From the NCBI RefSeq assembly GCF_900129055.1, contig NZ_FQUZ01000003.1, positions 62,001 to 126,000 on the forward strand: a stretch of 64,000 nucleotides of DNA. Direction: 5' to 3'. Position numbers and translations under genes: made by a program. How positions within the stretch are numbered: the first letter of the stretch is position 1; each line of letters begins with the position of its first letter. This DNA is from Lampropedia hyalina DSM 16112 (GTDB lineage: Bacteria; Pseudomonadota; Gammaproteobacteria; Burkholderiales; Burkholderiaceae_C). Below are positions 26,294-34,223 of this stretch, in pieces. The notes beneath the pieces were generated by a model that was not told the origin of the DNA, did no database searches, and worked only from the letters and a program-made list of their open reading frames with translations.

Positions 26294-27355
26294 TCATTCC
26301 AGCCAGCCGCCCAGTTGGCCTTCCACGATGCGTTGCAGCGCATTGATCCACTGGCTCTGGTCGTTCAGGCAGGGGATGTAGCCGAAGGTCTTGCCGCCGT
26401 TGGCGAGGAAGGCTTCGCGCACTTCCATGTTGATTTCTTCCAGCGTTTCCAGGCAGTCGCTGGCAAAGCCGGGGCAGATGACATCAACGCTGTGCAGGCC
26501 GTTGCGGGCCTGTTCTTCCAGGGTGGGCTGGGTGTAGGGTTGCAGCCACTGGGCGGGGCCGAAGCGCGACTGGAAGGTCATTTCCCAGGCATTCGGACTC
26601 AGGCCCAGCTTTTGCGCGAGTTGTTGCGAGGTGTGGCGGCACTGTATCTGGTAGGGATCGCCCAGATGGATGTTGCGCTGGGGGATGCCGTGGTAGCTCA
26701 TGACCAGCTTCTGCGGCCTGCCATGTGCCTGCCAGTGGCTGCGCACGCTGTGGGCCAGTGCCTCGATGTAGTGGGGGTTTTCGGCGTAGCCGGTAGTCCA
26801 GCGCACCTCCGGCAGGTCGCGTTGCTGGCTACACCAATGGCCCAGGGCATCGAGCACGCTGGCGGTGGTGGTAGACGAATATTGTGGGTACAGCGGCAGG
26901 ATCAGCACACGCCGGATGCCACGCTGGTGCAGCGCATCGAGTTGCTCGGACAGGCCGGGAGAGCCATAGCGCATGGCCGCCACCACGCTGATGTGGTGCT
27001 GGCCTGCGGCATGCAGCCGCTCTTGCAGCAGGCTGGCCTGGCGCAGGGTGTAGGCCAGCAGGGGCGAGCCTTGCTCCGTCCAGACCTGCTGGTATTTGCG
27101 CGCCGAGGCCCGTGGCCGGGTGCGCAGGATGATGCCGTGCAATACCGGCTTCCAGAGCAGCGCAGGCAGCTCCACCACGCGTGGGTCGCTGAGAAACTGC
27201 GCCAGATAGCGGCGTACCGCGCGCGGCGTGGGTGCGTCGGGCGTGCCCAGGTTGCACAGCAGAATGCCCACACCCGTGGCGGCGGTGGGAGGAGGGGATG
27301 CCGCCGCAGTGCGGTTGCTGACCTTGTGGAACGTGGGCAATGGGCTGTCAGGCAT
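26294..27355 (-). CDS. hemH: Ferrochelatase
   Basis: Inserts ferrous iron into protoporphyrin IX, the last step of haem synthesis. The 353 residues include GVGILLCNLGTPDAPTPRAV, AMRYGSPGLSEQL, LILPLYPQYSSTTTASV, the active-site histidine in SYHGIP and the conserved glutamate in CPGFASDCLETLEEI. A short Pro/Ala-rich N-terminal extension precedes the core. Convergent with the P1 peptidase (21 nt apart) and 21 nt downstream of lysA on the same strand, so it may share a transcript with lysA. Confidence 0.97.
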   Translation of the reverse strand: MPDSPLPTFHKVSNRTAAASPPPTAATGVGILLCNLGTPDAPTPRAVRRYLAQFLSDPRVVELPALLWKPVLHGIILRTRPRASARKYQQVWTEQGSPLLAYTLRQASLLQERLHAAGQHHISVVAAMRYGSPGLSEQLDALHQRGIRRVLILPLYPQYSSTTTASVLDALGHWCSQQRDLPEVRWTTGYAENPHYIEALAHSVRSHWQAHGRPQKLVMSYHGIPQRNIHLGDPYQIQCRHTSQQLAQKLGLSPNAWEMTFQSRFGPAQWLQPYTQPTLEEQARNGLHSVDVICPGFASDCLETLEEINMEVREAFLANGGKTFGYIPCLNDQSQWINALQRIVEGQLGGWLE

Positions 27356-27376
27356 GGCAGTGGTGGTGGGTACCGG

Positions 27377-28672
27377 TCAGAGCAGGATTTCCCCCGCCAC
27401 CAGGGCGGCGAAGTCGTCACGCTGGCGGATGCAGTGTGCGGTGCTGCCATCGACCAGGATTTCGGTGGCCTTGGGGCGGGTGTTGTACTGGCTGGCCATG
27501 CTCATGCAGTAGGCACCAGCGGAGCAGACGGCCAGCCAGTCGCCGGGGGCCACATGCAGGGCGCGGTCGCGTCCCAGCCAGTCGCCGCTTTCGCAGACGG
27601 GGCCGACGACGTCGTACACCACGGCCGCTGTGGCATCGGCCTCGCTGGCCTGCTGCACAGGCACGATGGCGTGGAAGGCTTCGTACATGGCCGGGCGGGG
27701 CAGGTCGTTCATGGCGGCATCGACGATGCAGAAGTTCTTTTCCTCACCGGGCTTGAGGTACAGCACTTCGGTGAGGCAGATACCGGCATTGCCCACCAGC
27801 GAACGCCCCGGCTCCACCATGAAGGCGCGGTCGGCAAAGCCCCGGGCCTGCGCCTTGGCGAACATTTTTTGCCACAGGGTTTCGGTGGCCGGAGGAAGCT
27901 GGTCGCTGTAGTGGATGCCCAGTCCGCCGCCGCAGTCGATGTGGTGGATGGGAATGCCTGCGGCTTCCACCTGCTCGACGATGTCCAGCAGCCGATCCAG
28001 CGCGTCCAGAAACGGGGCTTCGGTGGTGATCTGCGAACCGATGTGGCTGTCGATGCCCCGCACGCGCAGATGTGGCAGGCTGGCCGCCAGTGCGAAGGTG
28101 GCCACGGCATCCTGGTGGGAGATGCCGAACTTGTTGCCCTTCAGCCCGGTGGAGATGTAGGGGTGTGTCTGCGGATCGACATCGGGATTGACCCGCAGAC
28201 TGATGGGGGCCTGTACGCCCAGCTCACCGGCGACCTGGTTGAGCACATGCAGTTCAGGCACACTCTCGACATTGAAGCAGCCGATGCCATGCGTCAGGGC
28301 CACGCGCATTTCGTGGCGGGTCTTGCCCACGCCGGAGAACACCACGTCCTCTGGCCTGGCCCCGGCGGCCAGCACCCGTTGCAGCTCGCCCAGCGATACG
28401 ATGTCGAAGCCGCAGCCTTCGCGGGCGAAGAATTGCAGGATGGCCAGGTTGGAGTTGGCCTTGACCGCGTAGTGAATCTTGACCTGATGGCCCGCAAAAC
28501 CGCGCCGGTAGCCATCGAGGGCGTGGCGCATGGCAGCCTGTGAGTACACGAACAGCGGTGTGCCGTATTGCGCGGCCAGCTGGGCCACGGATACGTCTCC
28601 GGCGAACAACTGGCCGTCACGGTACGCAAAAAAAGGATGCCCTGGAATGGCGGGCGCAGCAGAGGATGTCAT
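27377..28672 (-). CDS. lysA: Diaminopimelate decarboxylase
   Basis: PLP enzyme that decarboxylates meso-diaminopimelate to L-lysine. The 431-residue product from ATG 28670-28672 has the family's length. PLP-binding Lys71 lies in HYAVKANSN. The glycine-rich phosphate loop is HHIDCGGGLGIHYSD, and the second-barrel active-site segment is CESGDWLGRDR. The frame extends upstream through lptM's region but without homology, so the ATG at 28672 is chosen. lptM lies 32 nt upstream on the same strand, the common lptM-lysA arrangement. Confidence 0.97.
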   Translation of the reverse strand: MTSSAAPAIPGHPFFAYRDGQLFAGDVSVAQLAAQYGTPLFVYSQAAMRHALDGYRRGFAGHQVKIHYAVKANSNLAILQFFAREGCGFDIVSLGELQRVLAAGARPEDVVFSGVGKTRHEMRVALTHGIGCFNVESVPELHVLNQVAGELGVQAPISLRVNPDVDPQTHPYISTGLKGNKFGISHQDAVATFALAASLPHLRVRGIDSHIGSQITTEAPFLDALDRLLDIVEQVEAAGIPIHHIDCGGGLGIHYSDQLPPATETLWQKMFAKAQARGFADRAFMVEPGRSLVGNAGICLTEVLYLKPGEEKNFCIVDAAMNDLPRPAMYEAFHAIVPVQQASEADATAAVVYDVVGPVCESGDWLGRDRALHVAPGDWLAVCSAGAYCMSMASQYNTRPKATEILVDGSTAHCIRQRDDFAALVAGEILL

Positions 28673-28704
28673 GGAGGGAGGGCGGAAAAAAAGAGGGCGG
28701 GCCG

Positions 28705-28893
28705 TCAGGAAGCAGAGCCGGTTGCCGGGGCTTGTTGGGTGGCAGCGTCGGGAGATTGGGCGGGTTCGACCAGCCTGGGCGGACTGGCTTCTTCCGGCAG
28801 ATACAGCGGGCCACGCTGGCCGCAACCGGTGGCCAGCAACAGGGCACTGCCGGAAACGGCGGTCAGGATTAGAATTCGGTAGATTTTCAACAT
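28705..28893 (-). CDS. lptM: LPS-assembly lipoprotein LptM (YifL family)
   Basis: A 62-residue lipoprotein that helps mature the LptD/E lipopolysaccharide translocon. The signal ends in lipobox LATGC, followed by the family hallmark [10 protein letters not shown]; the rest is a Pro/Ala-rich tail. Encoded directly before lysA and divergent from cyaY, a neighbourhood seen in many gamma- and betaproteobacteria. The start ATG (28891-28893) lies six bases after a TACAAT, so translation may begin on a leaderless message. Confidence 0.92.
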   Translation of the reverse strand: MLKIYRILILTAVSGSALLLATGCGQRGPLYLPEEASPPRLVEPAQSPDAATQQAPATGSAS

Positions 28894-28899
28894 GGGCAG

Positions 28900-28905
28900 A
28901 TTGTA
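28900..28905 (-). promoter_or_regulatory. Putative -10 element (TACAAT) of lptM-lysA
   Basis: On the minus strand TACAAT is followed by six bases and then the lptM ATG, so the expected start point coincides with the A of the ATG. On the plus strand a TAGAAT at 28870-28875 could serve cyaY. The two promoters would overlap in this short divergent gap. Confidence 0.4.
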
Positions 28906-29241
28906 ATGACAGACTTGGAATACTTGGATCACGCCGATGCACTGCTGTTGTCGGTAGAGCAATCGTGTGACCGCATCAACGATGAAACCGATGCCGACCT
29001 GGATGCCCAACGGGTGGGCGGCATGGTGACGATTGTGTTCCCGAATGGTTCACAGATCGTCGTGAACCAGCAAAAGCCCCTGCACGAAATCTGGCTGGCG
29101 GCCAAGGCAGGGGGCTTTCACTTCAGGTTCGATGGTGCGCACTGGCAGGACACCAAGGGCGAGGGCGAATTCTTCACGCTTCTCAGCCGCTTTGCCAGCC
29201 AGCAGTCGGGCCTCGTACTGGATTTTGCCAGTAGCCGCTAG
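28906..29241 (+). CDS. cyaY: Frataxin-like iron donor/regulator of Fe-S assembly
   Basis: Binds iron and the IscS-IscU complex to regulate iron-sulfur cluster assembly. The 111 residues match CyaY over their full length. The acidic first helix ([22 protein letters not shown]) and [28 protein letters not shown] are typical, as are [20 protein letters not shown] and the [11 protein letters not shown] strand. It is divergent from lptM with only 12 nt between the coding regions. Confidence 0.97.
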   Translation: MTDLEYLDHADALLLSVEQSCDRINDETDADLDAQRVGGMVTIVFPNGSQIVVNQQKPLHEIWLAAKAGGFHFRFDGAHWQDTKGEGEFFTLLSRFASQQSGLVLDFASSR

Positions 29242-29261
29242 GCCACGTCTGCCAGCGGGAG

Positions 29262-30197
29262 TCAAGGGGTGGATGCCGGGGCTGGTGTGCCAGCCGCTGG
29301 TACGCTAGTGGCGATTTCGTCGCGGAAGCGGCGCAATTGCGTCTTGATGACACGGGCATTGTCTGCGCCGATGCGCACCAGCACTTTTTGCCCGGCAGAC
29401 AGCGATTCGAGCTTGGGATCGGCGAATTCGTAGCGCACCCAGGGCTGGCGCGATGCGTGTTCGCCCTTGACCTCTACCAGATGCACTTTGGCGAAGTCCG
29501 CTTCGGGGGTGCGCAGCAGGTGGTCGATGACGGTAATCAGCCGGTCGTTGAAATACTTGCCGGGGTAGCCCAGGTCTTCGTATGCCTGCTGGAACAGCGG
29601 GTAATAGCGACGGTAGTGGCTGGCCGCCTGCGCCATGTCCACGGACTGGGCAAACACCACAGCGGGCCGGTAGCGGGTGGCATTGGCAGCGGCAATCACC
29701 GTGTCCTGCCCGGCGGCATCGTCCTCCACTTCAAAGCGTGGCAGTGTGGGATTGACCGGCCAGCGGCTGATGGGGGCCGAGTTGCGCGGCAGGTTGTCCA
29801 CCGTTGCCACGAAGCGGCGCACGAAGTCGTTGCTCTGCACGAAGTCGTAGGTGGGCTTCTTCCCCAGCCAGCCCACGATGGCTTCGCGCACCACGGGTTC
29901 GGCTTCATTCAATGGCGGCAGTTCGTCGGGTTCGGCGGGTGGCTCGATCAGGTTTTCCGGCTCGGTCGGAGTGTTTTCCAGCAGGTCGCCCTGGCCTTCG
30001 GAGAGTTCGCCCGACTGCACCAGGGCCGCATGGCTGGTGGCATCTGCGGAGCTGGACTTGGGCACGACATCGTATTGCTGCCAGAACCACCATGCACCGC
30101 CTGCCAGTGCGAGGGTGGCCACGCCCAGGGCCAGCCAGGGCAGGGTGCTGTTGCGCGGTGCGGGGGCCGGTCGTCCGGCGCGGATTCGGTCGCTCAT
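29262..30197 (-). CDS. DUF3014 domain membrane-anchored protein
   Basis: A 311-residue protein of unknown function. One N-terminal membrane helix (WLALGVATLALAGGAWWFW, about 21-39) leaves the bulk in the periplasm. An acidic Pro/Glu-rich linker (about 55-105) precedes the conserved DUF3014 region with VREAIVGWLGKKP, FVATVDNLPRNSAPISRWPVNP, HYRRYYPLFQQAYEDLGYP and LIRTPEADF-like LLRTPEADFAKVHLVEVKG. The ATG at 30195-30197 has AAGGA 7 nt upstream. The gene lies 32 nt after the nitronate monooxygenase-like gene in the same direction. No function can be inferred from neighbours. Confidence 0.85.
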   Translation of the reverse strand: MSDRIRAGRPAPAPRNSTLPWLALGVATLALAGGAWWFWQQYDVVPKSSSADATSHAALVQSGELSEGQGDLLENTPTEPENLIEPPAEPDELPPLNEAEPVVREAIVGWLGKKPTYDFVQSNDFVRRFVATVDNLPRNSAPISRWPVNPTLPRFEVEDDAAGQDTVIAAANATRYRPAVVFAQSVDMAQAASHYRRYYPLFQQAYEDLGYPGKYFNDRLITVIDHLLRTPEADFAKVHLVEVKGEHASRQPWVRYEFADPKLESLSAGQKVLVRIGADNARVIKTQLRRFRDEIATSVPAAGTPAPASTP

Positions 30198-30229
30198 GGT
30201 GTGGTCATCCTTGTGTCGCCGGTGCGGGT

Positions 30230-31297
30230 TCAATCCTGATCGGGTTCCACGCCCGCACCGAGGTAGATGGTAATGTCTGCGGCGGGTTGCTGGAGCAAAT
30301 CCTGGTTGTTCTGCCCCGACCACAGCGGCGAGAAGTCGGTCTTGCCGACGGCCTCGGCCTGCTGGCGCAGGCGCGTCAGGGCACTGCCCGCCAGCGGGAA
30401 GGCCGGAGCCTTTGACTGCACGGCCGCCAGATCGGCCATGAGGCGGTTCACCAGTCCCCGTGCCGGGCGGCCGGTCAGTGTGCGCGTCAGGGCCGTGTGG
30501 TGCGCTCCTTCACCTTGCAGGGCCTGGCGGTGCAATGCGCTGGTGGTGGCTTCGTGCGCCAGCAGATAGGCCGTGCCTGCCTGCACGCCCGCTGCACCCA
30601 GTGCCAGTGCGGCGCGAGCCGTGTGGCGGCCTGCCACGCCACCGGCGGCAATCACCGGAACCTGCAAATGCTTGGCCAGCAGTGGAACCAGCGCGAACGT
30701 GCCCGTTTGCAGACTCAGGTCGTCCGACAGAAAGTGCCCCCTGTGCCCTCCGGCTTCCAGCCCCTGGGCGATGACGGCATCGGCCCCGTGCGCCTCCAGC
30801 CACAGCCCTTCTTCCACCGTGGTGGCCGACGACAGCACGATGGCATCCCAGCTTTTCACATACTCCAGCAGTTTGGCATCGGGCAGGCCGAAATGGAAAC
30901 TCACCACCGGTGGGCGAAAGGCCGCCAGTGTGTCGGCCACGTCGGCATTGAAGGGCTGGCGTGCCGGTTGCAGCGGCAGCAGCGCGCTGGCATCGATGCC
31001 GTATTCATCGAAGTAGGGCTGCAAATGCGCCAGCCAGTCGGCTTGCTGCTGCGCGTCGGGCACGGGTTGGGCATGGCAGAAGCAATTGACGTTGTAGGGC
31101 TTGTCCGTGCCCTGCTGGAGCAGGCGCAGTTGCTGCTCCAGCTCCGGCAAGCTGAACTGGGCCGCAGGCAGGGAACCCAGCCCGCCCGCTTCGCTGACGG
31201 CAATGGCCAGACGGGCATCCTGCACCCCTGCCATCGGTGCCTGGATGACGGGAAGGTGGATGCCCAGCATGGATTTGAGGAATTGGTGTTGGGACAC
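30230..31297 (-). CDS. NAD(P)H-dependent flavin oxidoreductase / nitronate monooxygenase family
   Basis: FMN enzyme of the 2-nitropropane dioxygenase-like TIM-barrel family. The 355 residues begin at GTG 31295-31297, with AAAGG 7 nt upstream. Landmarks are LPVIQAPMAGVQDARLAIAVSEAGGLGSL, VVSFHFGLP, the AQGLEAGGHRGHF motif carrying the proposed catalytic histidine, VPVIAAGGVAGRHTARAALALGAAGVQAGTAYL. Typical activity is oxidation of nitronates to carbonyl compounds, protecting cells from propionate-3-nitronate, but some relatives are plain quinone reductases. The frame is open upstream to 31363 without homology. Confidence 0.9.
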   Translation of the reverse strand: MSQHQFLKSMLGIHLPVIQAPMAGVQDARLAIAVSEAGGLGSLPAAQFSLPELEQQLRLLQQGTDKPYNVNCFCHAQPVPDAQQQADWLAHLQPYFDEYGIDASALLPLQPARQPFNADVADTLAAFRPPVVSFHFGLPDAKLLEYVKSWDAIVLSSATTVEEGLWLEAHGADAVIAQGLEAGGHRGHFLSDDLSLQTGTFALVPLLAKHLQVPVIAAGGVAGRHTARAALALGAAGVQAGTAYLLAHEATTSALHRQALQGEGAHHTALTRTLTGRPARGLVNRLMADLAAVQSKAPAFPLAGSALTRLRQQAEAVGKTDFSPLWSGQNNQDLLQQPAADITIYLGAGVEPDQD

Positions 31298-31636
31298 GAT
31301 GGGCCTTTCGGATGGGTGAGAGGCCACCTTCCCCACAGAGCGGGAGGCAGGTGGCGGTTGCAATCAATGCTTTCTACAAACCAGGGGCGATTGTGTCAAG
31401 GGATTGATTGCATGCGATGGGAGATGAGAAGATTGCCTTATTGATTTTTTGATGAATGCAAATAACTTTTATAAATATTAGAAGTTTATAATTTCATTCC
31501 GGGAGCTGCCTGTGACGGCAGTGTTCCCGTTCAACAGCCAGCCAGATCGAGGGCTTCTGCCGCTCCAGTTCCAGCCAGCCAGTGGTTTCATGCACATGCA
31601 GGAATGTCTGTTCCTGTGGAATTCAAGGAAATTGCT
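31298..31636. promoter_or_regulatory. AT-rich divergent region upstream of the TonB receptor
   Basis: 339 nt between divergent genes. The stretch 31435-31500 is strikingly AT-rich against the GC-rich surroundings and contains a perfect -10 hexamer TATAAT at 31487-31492, with another TATAAAT at 31470-31476. No strong -35 and no clear Fur box could be read by eye, although a siderophore receptor would normally be iron-regulated. No gene is visible here. Confidence 0.45.
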
Positions 31637-34210
31637 GTGCCATTACACAGAAAAAATGAAAAAGTTTCGGCGTGGCCTGTGCTGCCGGAGGGTGGGGTTT
31701 CGAGGGTTGCGGCGGCGGTACTGGGCGTGCTGGCCCTGTCCTTGTCGGTTCATGACGCACGCGCACAAGCAATGCCGGATGGCCATGCGCAGCACAGCCC
31801 CATCATGGAATTCGACATGCCCGCCCAGCCACTGGCAGCGGCATTGCGCACCTTCAGCGAAAAGGCACCGGCACGCATGCACCTGGTGTATGACAGCGCG
31901 TGGCTGGCAGGCAAACAGGCCCCGGCATTGCGCGGCAGCTACAACCCGCGTGATGCCTTGGATCGATTGCTGCAAGGCAGCGGTATTGTGGTGGTGCAAG
32001 CCGCGCAGGGAGTCATCGAGCTGGGGCTGGCCGATGCAGCGCAATCCCATGCTGCTGCGCACTTGCCTGCCGATAACCGGAGCGTGGCTGTCTTGCCGCA
32101 GGTGACCGTACTGTCGGCGCATTTGCCAGGGCAGACGGAAAACACCGGTTTGTACACACCCGAGGCCGTCACTGTAGGGGGCAAGGTCGAGCAGTCTCTG
32201 CGTGAAGTGCCGCGCTCCATTTCCACCATCACGCGCACGCAACTGGACGATCAGGGCATCACGACCCTGGAGGACGCGCTGGAGCAACTGCCCGGTGTGA
32301 CCATCTCCCCAGCAGACCATTTCAGTGCGGCTACCTATACCGCACGCGGTTTTACCATCCAGAAGATTTTGGTGGACGGCAGCATTGTGGGTGGGCATGA
32401 CGGCATGGACAGCTCCGTCAATACCAGCCTGGCCATGTACGACAACGTGCAGTTGCTGCGCGGGCCGGATGCACTGTTCTCCGGCCAGGGGTTGCCGGGT
32501 GCCAGTATCAACCTGACGCGCAAGCGTCCGACCCAAGGCTTCCAGGCCAAGGCCGCACTGTCTGCCGGTTCATGGAGCAATTACCTGGGCGAAATGGACA
32601 TCAGCAGCCCGCTCAATGCCAGTGGCAGCATCCGTGGGCGTGTGGTGGCTTCCTACAACGACAAGGAGCAGTTCTGGGACAACGCCGAAAGCAAACGCTC
32701 GCAGTTTTATGGCGTGGTGGATGTGGACCTGGCCCCGCGCAGCACCGTGACCCTGGGGGCCAGCAAAACCCGTCAATGGGGCACCGGCGGCATCAGCAAC
32801 CCTGGCCTGCCGCGCTACACCAATGGCGATCCGCTGCCGATACCGCGCAGCATGGGCACGACGCTGTATGACCACCGCAATACGGATTCGGAGAGCTATT
32901 TCGCATCGCTCCAGCACCAACTGGAGAATAACTGGAAGCTCAAGCTGAGCGCGGTACATACGGAAAGCCTGACCGATCTGCGGATTTCCCGCTACCAGGG
33001 TGCAGTGACACCCGGCATGACGACGGGATCGACACTGGCCATGTGGGGGGGCAATACCGAAAACCGTGTCAATACGCTGGATTTCAACCTCAGTGGTGAT
33101 TTCAACTGGCTCGACCGCAGCCACAGCTTTGTGGTGGGCGGCGACTACCGAAAAACCAAGAACTACAACGACCGTGGGCCTTATGGCACGGTTGCCAGAA
33201 TCGATTGGGCCACATGGGACCCCTCCGCTCCATTCACGCTGCCTGCCTGGTCGGCCCGCCAAGGGTGGAACAATGACATCACCGACCAGAAGCTGTATGG
33301 CTACGGAAAATTCCAGCTTCATGGCCCCGTCAGGCTGGTGCTGGGCGGGAGCTACTCCAACTACAAGGTCGATCAAATCCATATCTCTGATGTCGTGACG
33401 GGACACCAAAGAACCACCGGCACGTTCACACCCTATACCGCATTGATGGTGGATGTTGCCCCGCAATGGACGGCCTGTTTCACCACGGCGCGAGGCATTC
33501 AGGATCAGAGCGACTACTACACGCCCGCCTATGAACCCATGTCCGAGGCCAAAAGCCGCAGCTATGAACTGGGCCTGAAGGGTGAACTGATGGATGGTCG
33601 GCTCAACACCAACATCACCTTCTACGACATGCAGCGCGATAACGTGGCAACCCGGCTCTACAACGATGCCAATTTCGACGAAGAAGGTCATTATTGCTGC
33701 TACGTCGGGGCCGACGCACAGAGTTCACGCGGGGTGGAAATCGATGTCAGCGGTGCCATCACGCCGAGCTGGCAGGTCAATGCAGGCTACACGTTCGATG
33801 ACAATCAATCGGAATACGGTTCAGAAGATGGCAATCGCTATGCCAGCTTCACGCCCCGCCATACGCTGCGTCTGTGGAGCAGCTACCGCCTGAGTGGCGC
33901 GGCCAGCGGTTGGCGTGTGGGCGGTGGCATCAAGGCCCAATCCAAGGCATTCAGCAGCGGCACCGTCAGAACCTGGAATGAAGCCACGCAAGACTACACC
34001 GGCCCTGCCGTACCGTATGACTTCTTCAGTTCCGGGCGTGCGGTGTACAGCCTGTTTGCGCAACACCAGATTGCCAAAGACTGGCAACTGGCCCTGAACG
34101 TGGACAACCTGTTCGACAAAAAATACTTCATGACAACCGGCTCGACTTCCACGGGCAACTTCTACGGTGCACCGCGCAGCTTCCGCGTGACCTTGCGTGG
34201 CACGTTCTGA
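31637..34210 (+). CDS. TonB-dependent siderophore receptor with STN domain
   Basis: Outer-membrane beta-barrel that imports ferric siderophores with TonB energy. From GTG 31637 (AAGGA 8 nt upstream) the product is 857 residues. It has a signal peptide ending ARAQA, an STN domain (about 60-130, FDMPAQPLAAALRTFSEKA...GSYNPRDALDRLLQGSGI), the plug (about 185-300, LREVPRSISTITRTQLDDQG, LEQLPGVTISPADHF, LLRGPDALFSGQGLPGASINLTRKRP) and a barrel ending RSFRVTLRGTF, with the terminal Phe of outer-membrane proteins. ATG 31604 is an alternative start with poorly spaced GGA. The STN domain implies signalling to a FecR/FecI pair, which is not in the window. A multicopper oxidase follows by 13 nt. Confidence 0.93.
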   Translation: MPLHRKNEKVSAWPVLPEGGVSRVAAAVLGVLALSLSVHDARAQAMPDGHAQHSPIMEFDMPAQPLAAALRTFSEKAPARMHLVYDSAWLAGKQAPALRGSYNPRDALDRLLQGSGIVVVQAAQGVIELGLADAAQSHAAAHLPADNRSVAVLPQVTVLSAHLPGQTENTGLYTPEAVTVGGKVEQSLREVPRSISTITRTQLDDQGITTLEDALEQLPGVTISPADHFSAATYTARGFTIQKILVDGSIVGGHDGMDSSVNTSLAMYDNVQLLRGPDALFSGQGLPGASINLTRKRPTQGFQAKAALSAGSWSNYLGEMDISSPLNASGSIRGRVVASYNDKEQFWDNAESKRSQFYGVVDVDLAPRSTVTLGASKTRQWGTGGISNPGLPRYTNGDPLPIPRSMGTTLYDHRNTDSESYFASLQHQLENNWKLKLSAVHTESLTDLRISRYQGAVTPGMTTGSTLAMWGGNTENRVNTLDFNLSGDFNWLDRSHSFVVGGDYRKTKNYNDRGPYGTVARIDWATWDPSAPFTLPAWSARQGWNNDITDQKLYGYGKFQLHGPVRLVLGGSYSNYKVDQIHISDVVTGHQRTTGTFTPYTALMVDVAPQWTACFTTARGIQDQSDYYTPAYEPMSEAKSRSYELGLKGELMDGRLNTNITFYDMQRDNVATRLYNDANFDEEGHYCCYVGADAQSSRGVEIDVSGAITPSWQVNAGYTFDDNQSEYGSEDGNRYASFTPRHTLRLWSSYRLSGAASGWRVGGGIKAQSKAFSSGTVRTWNEATQDYTGPAVPYDFFSSGRAVYSLFAQHQIAKDWQLALNVDNLFDKKYFMTTGSTSTGNFYGAPRSFRVTLRGTF

Positions 34211-34223
34211 GCAAGGTGGCCAC

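Noticed and set aside
26315-28543. 742-codon plus-strand frame opposite hemH and lysA
   Set aside because: It spans two complete minus-strand genes and has no recognisable sequence.
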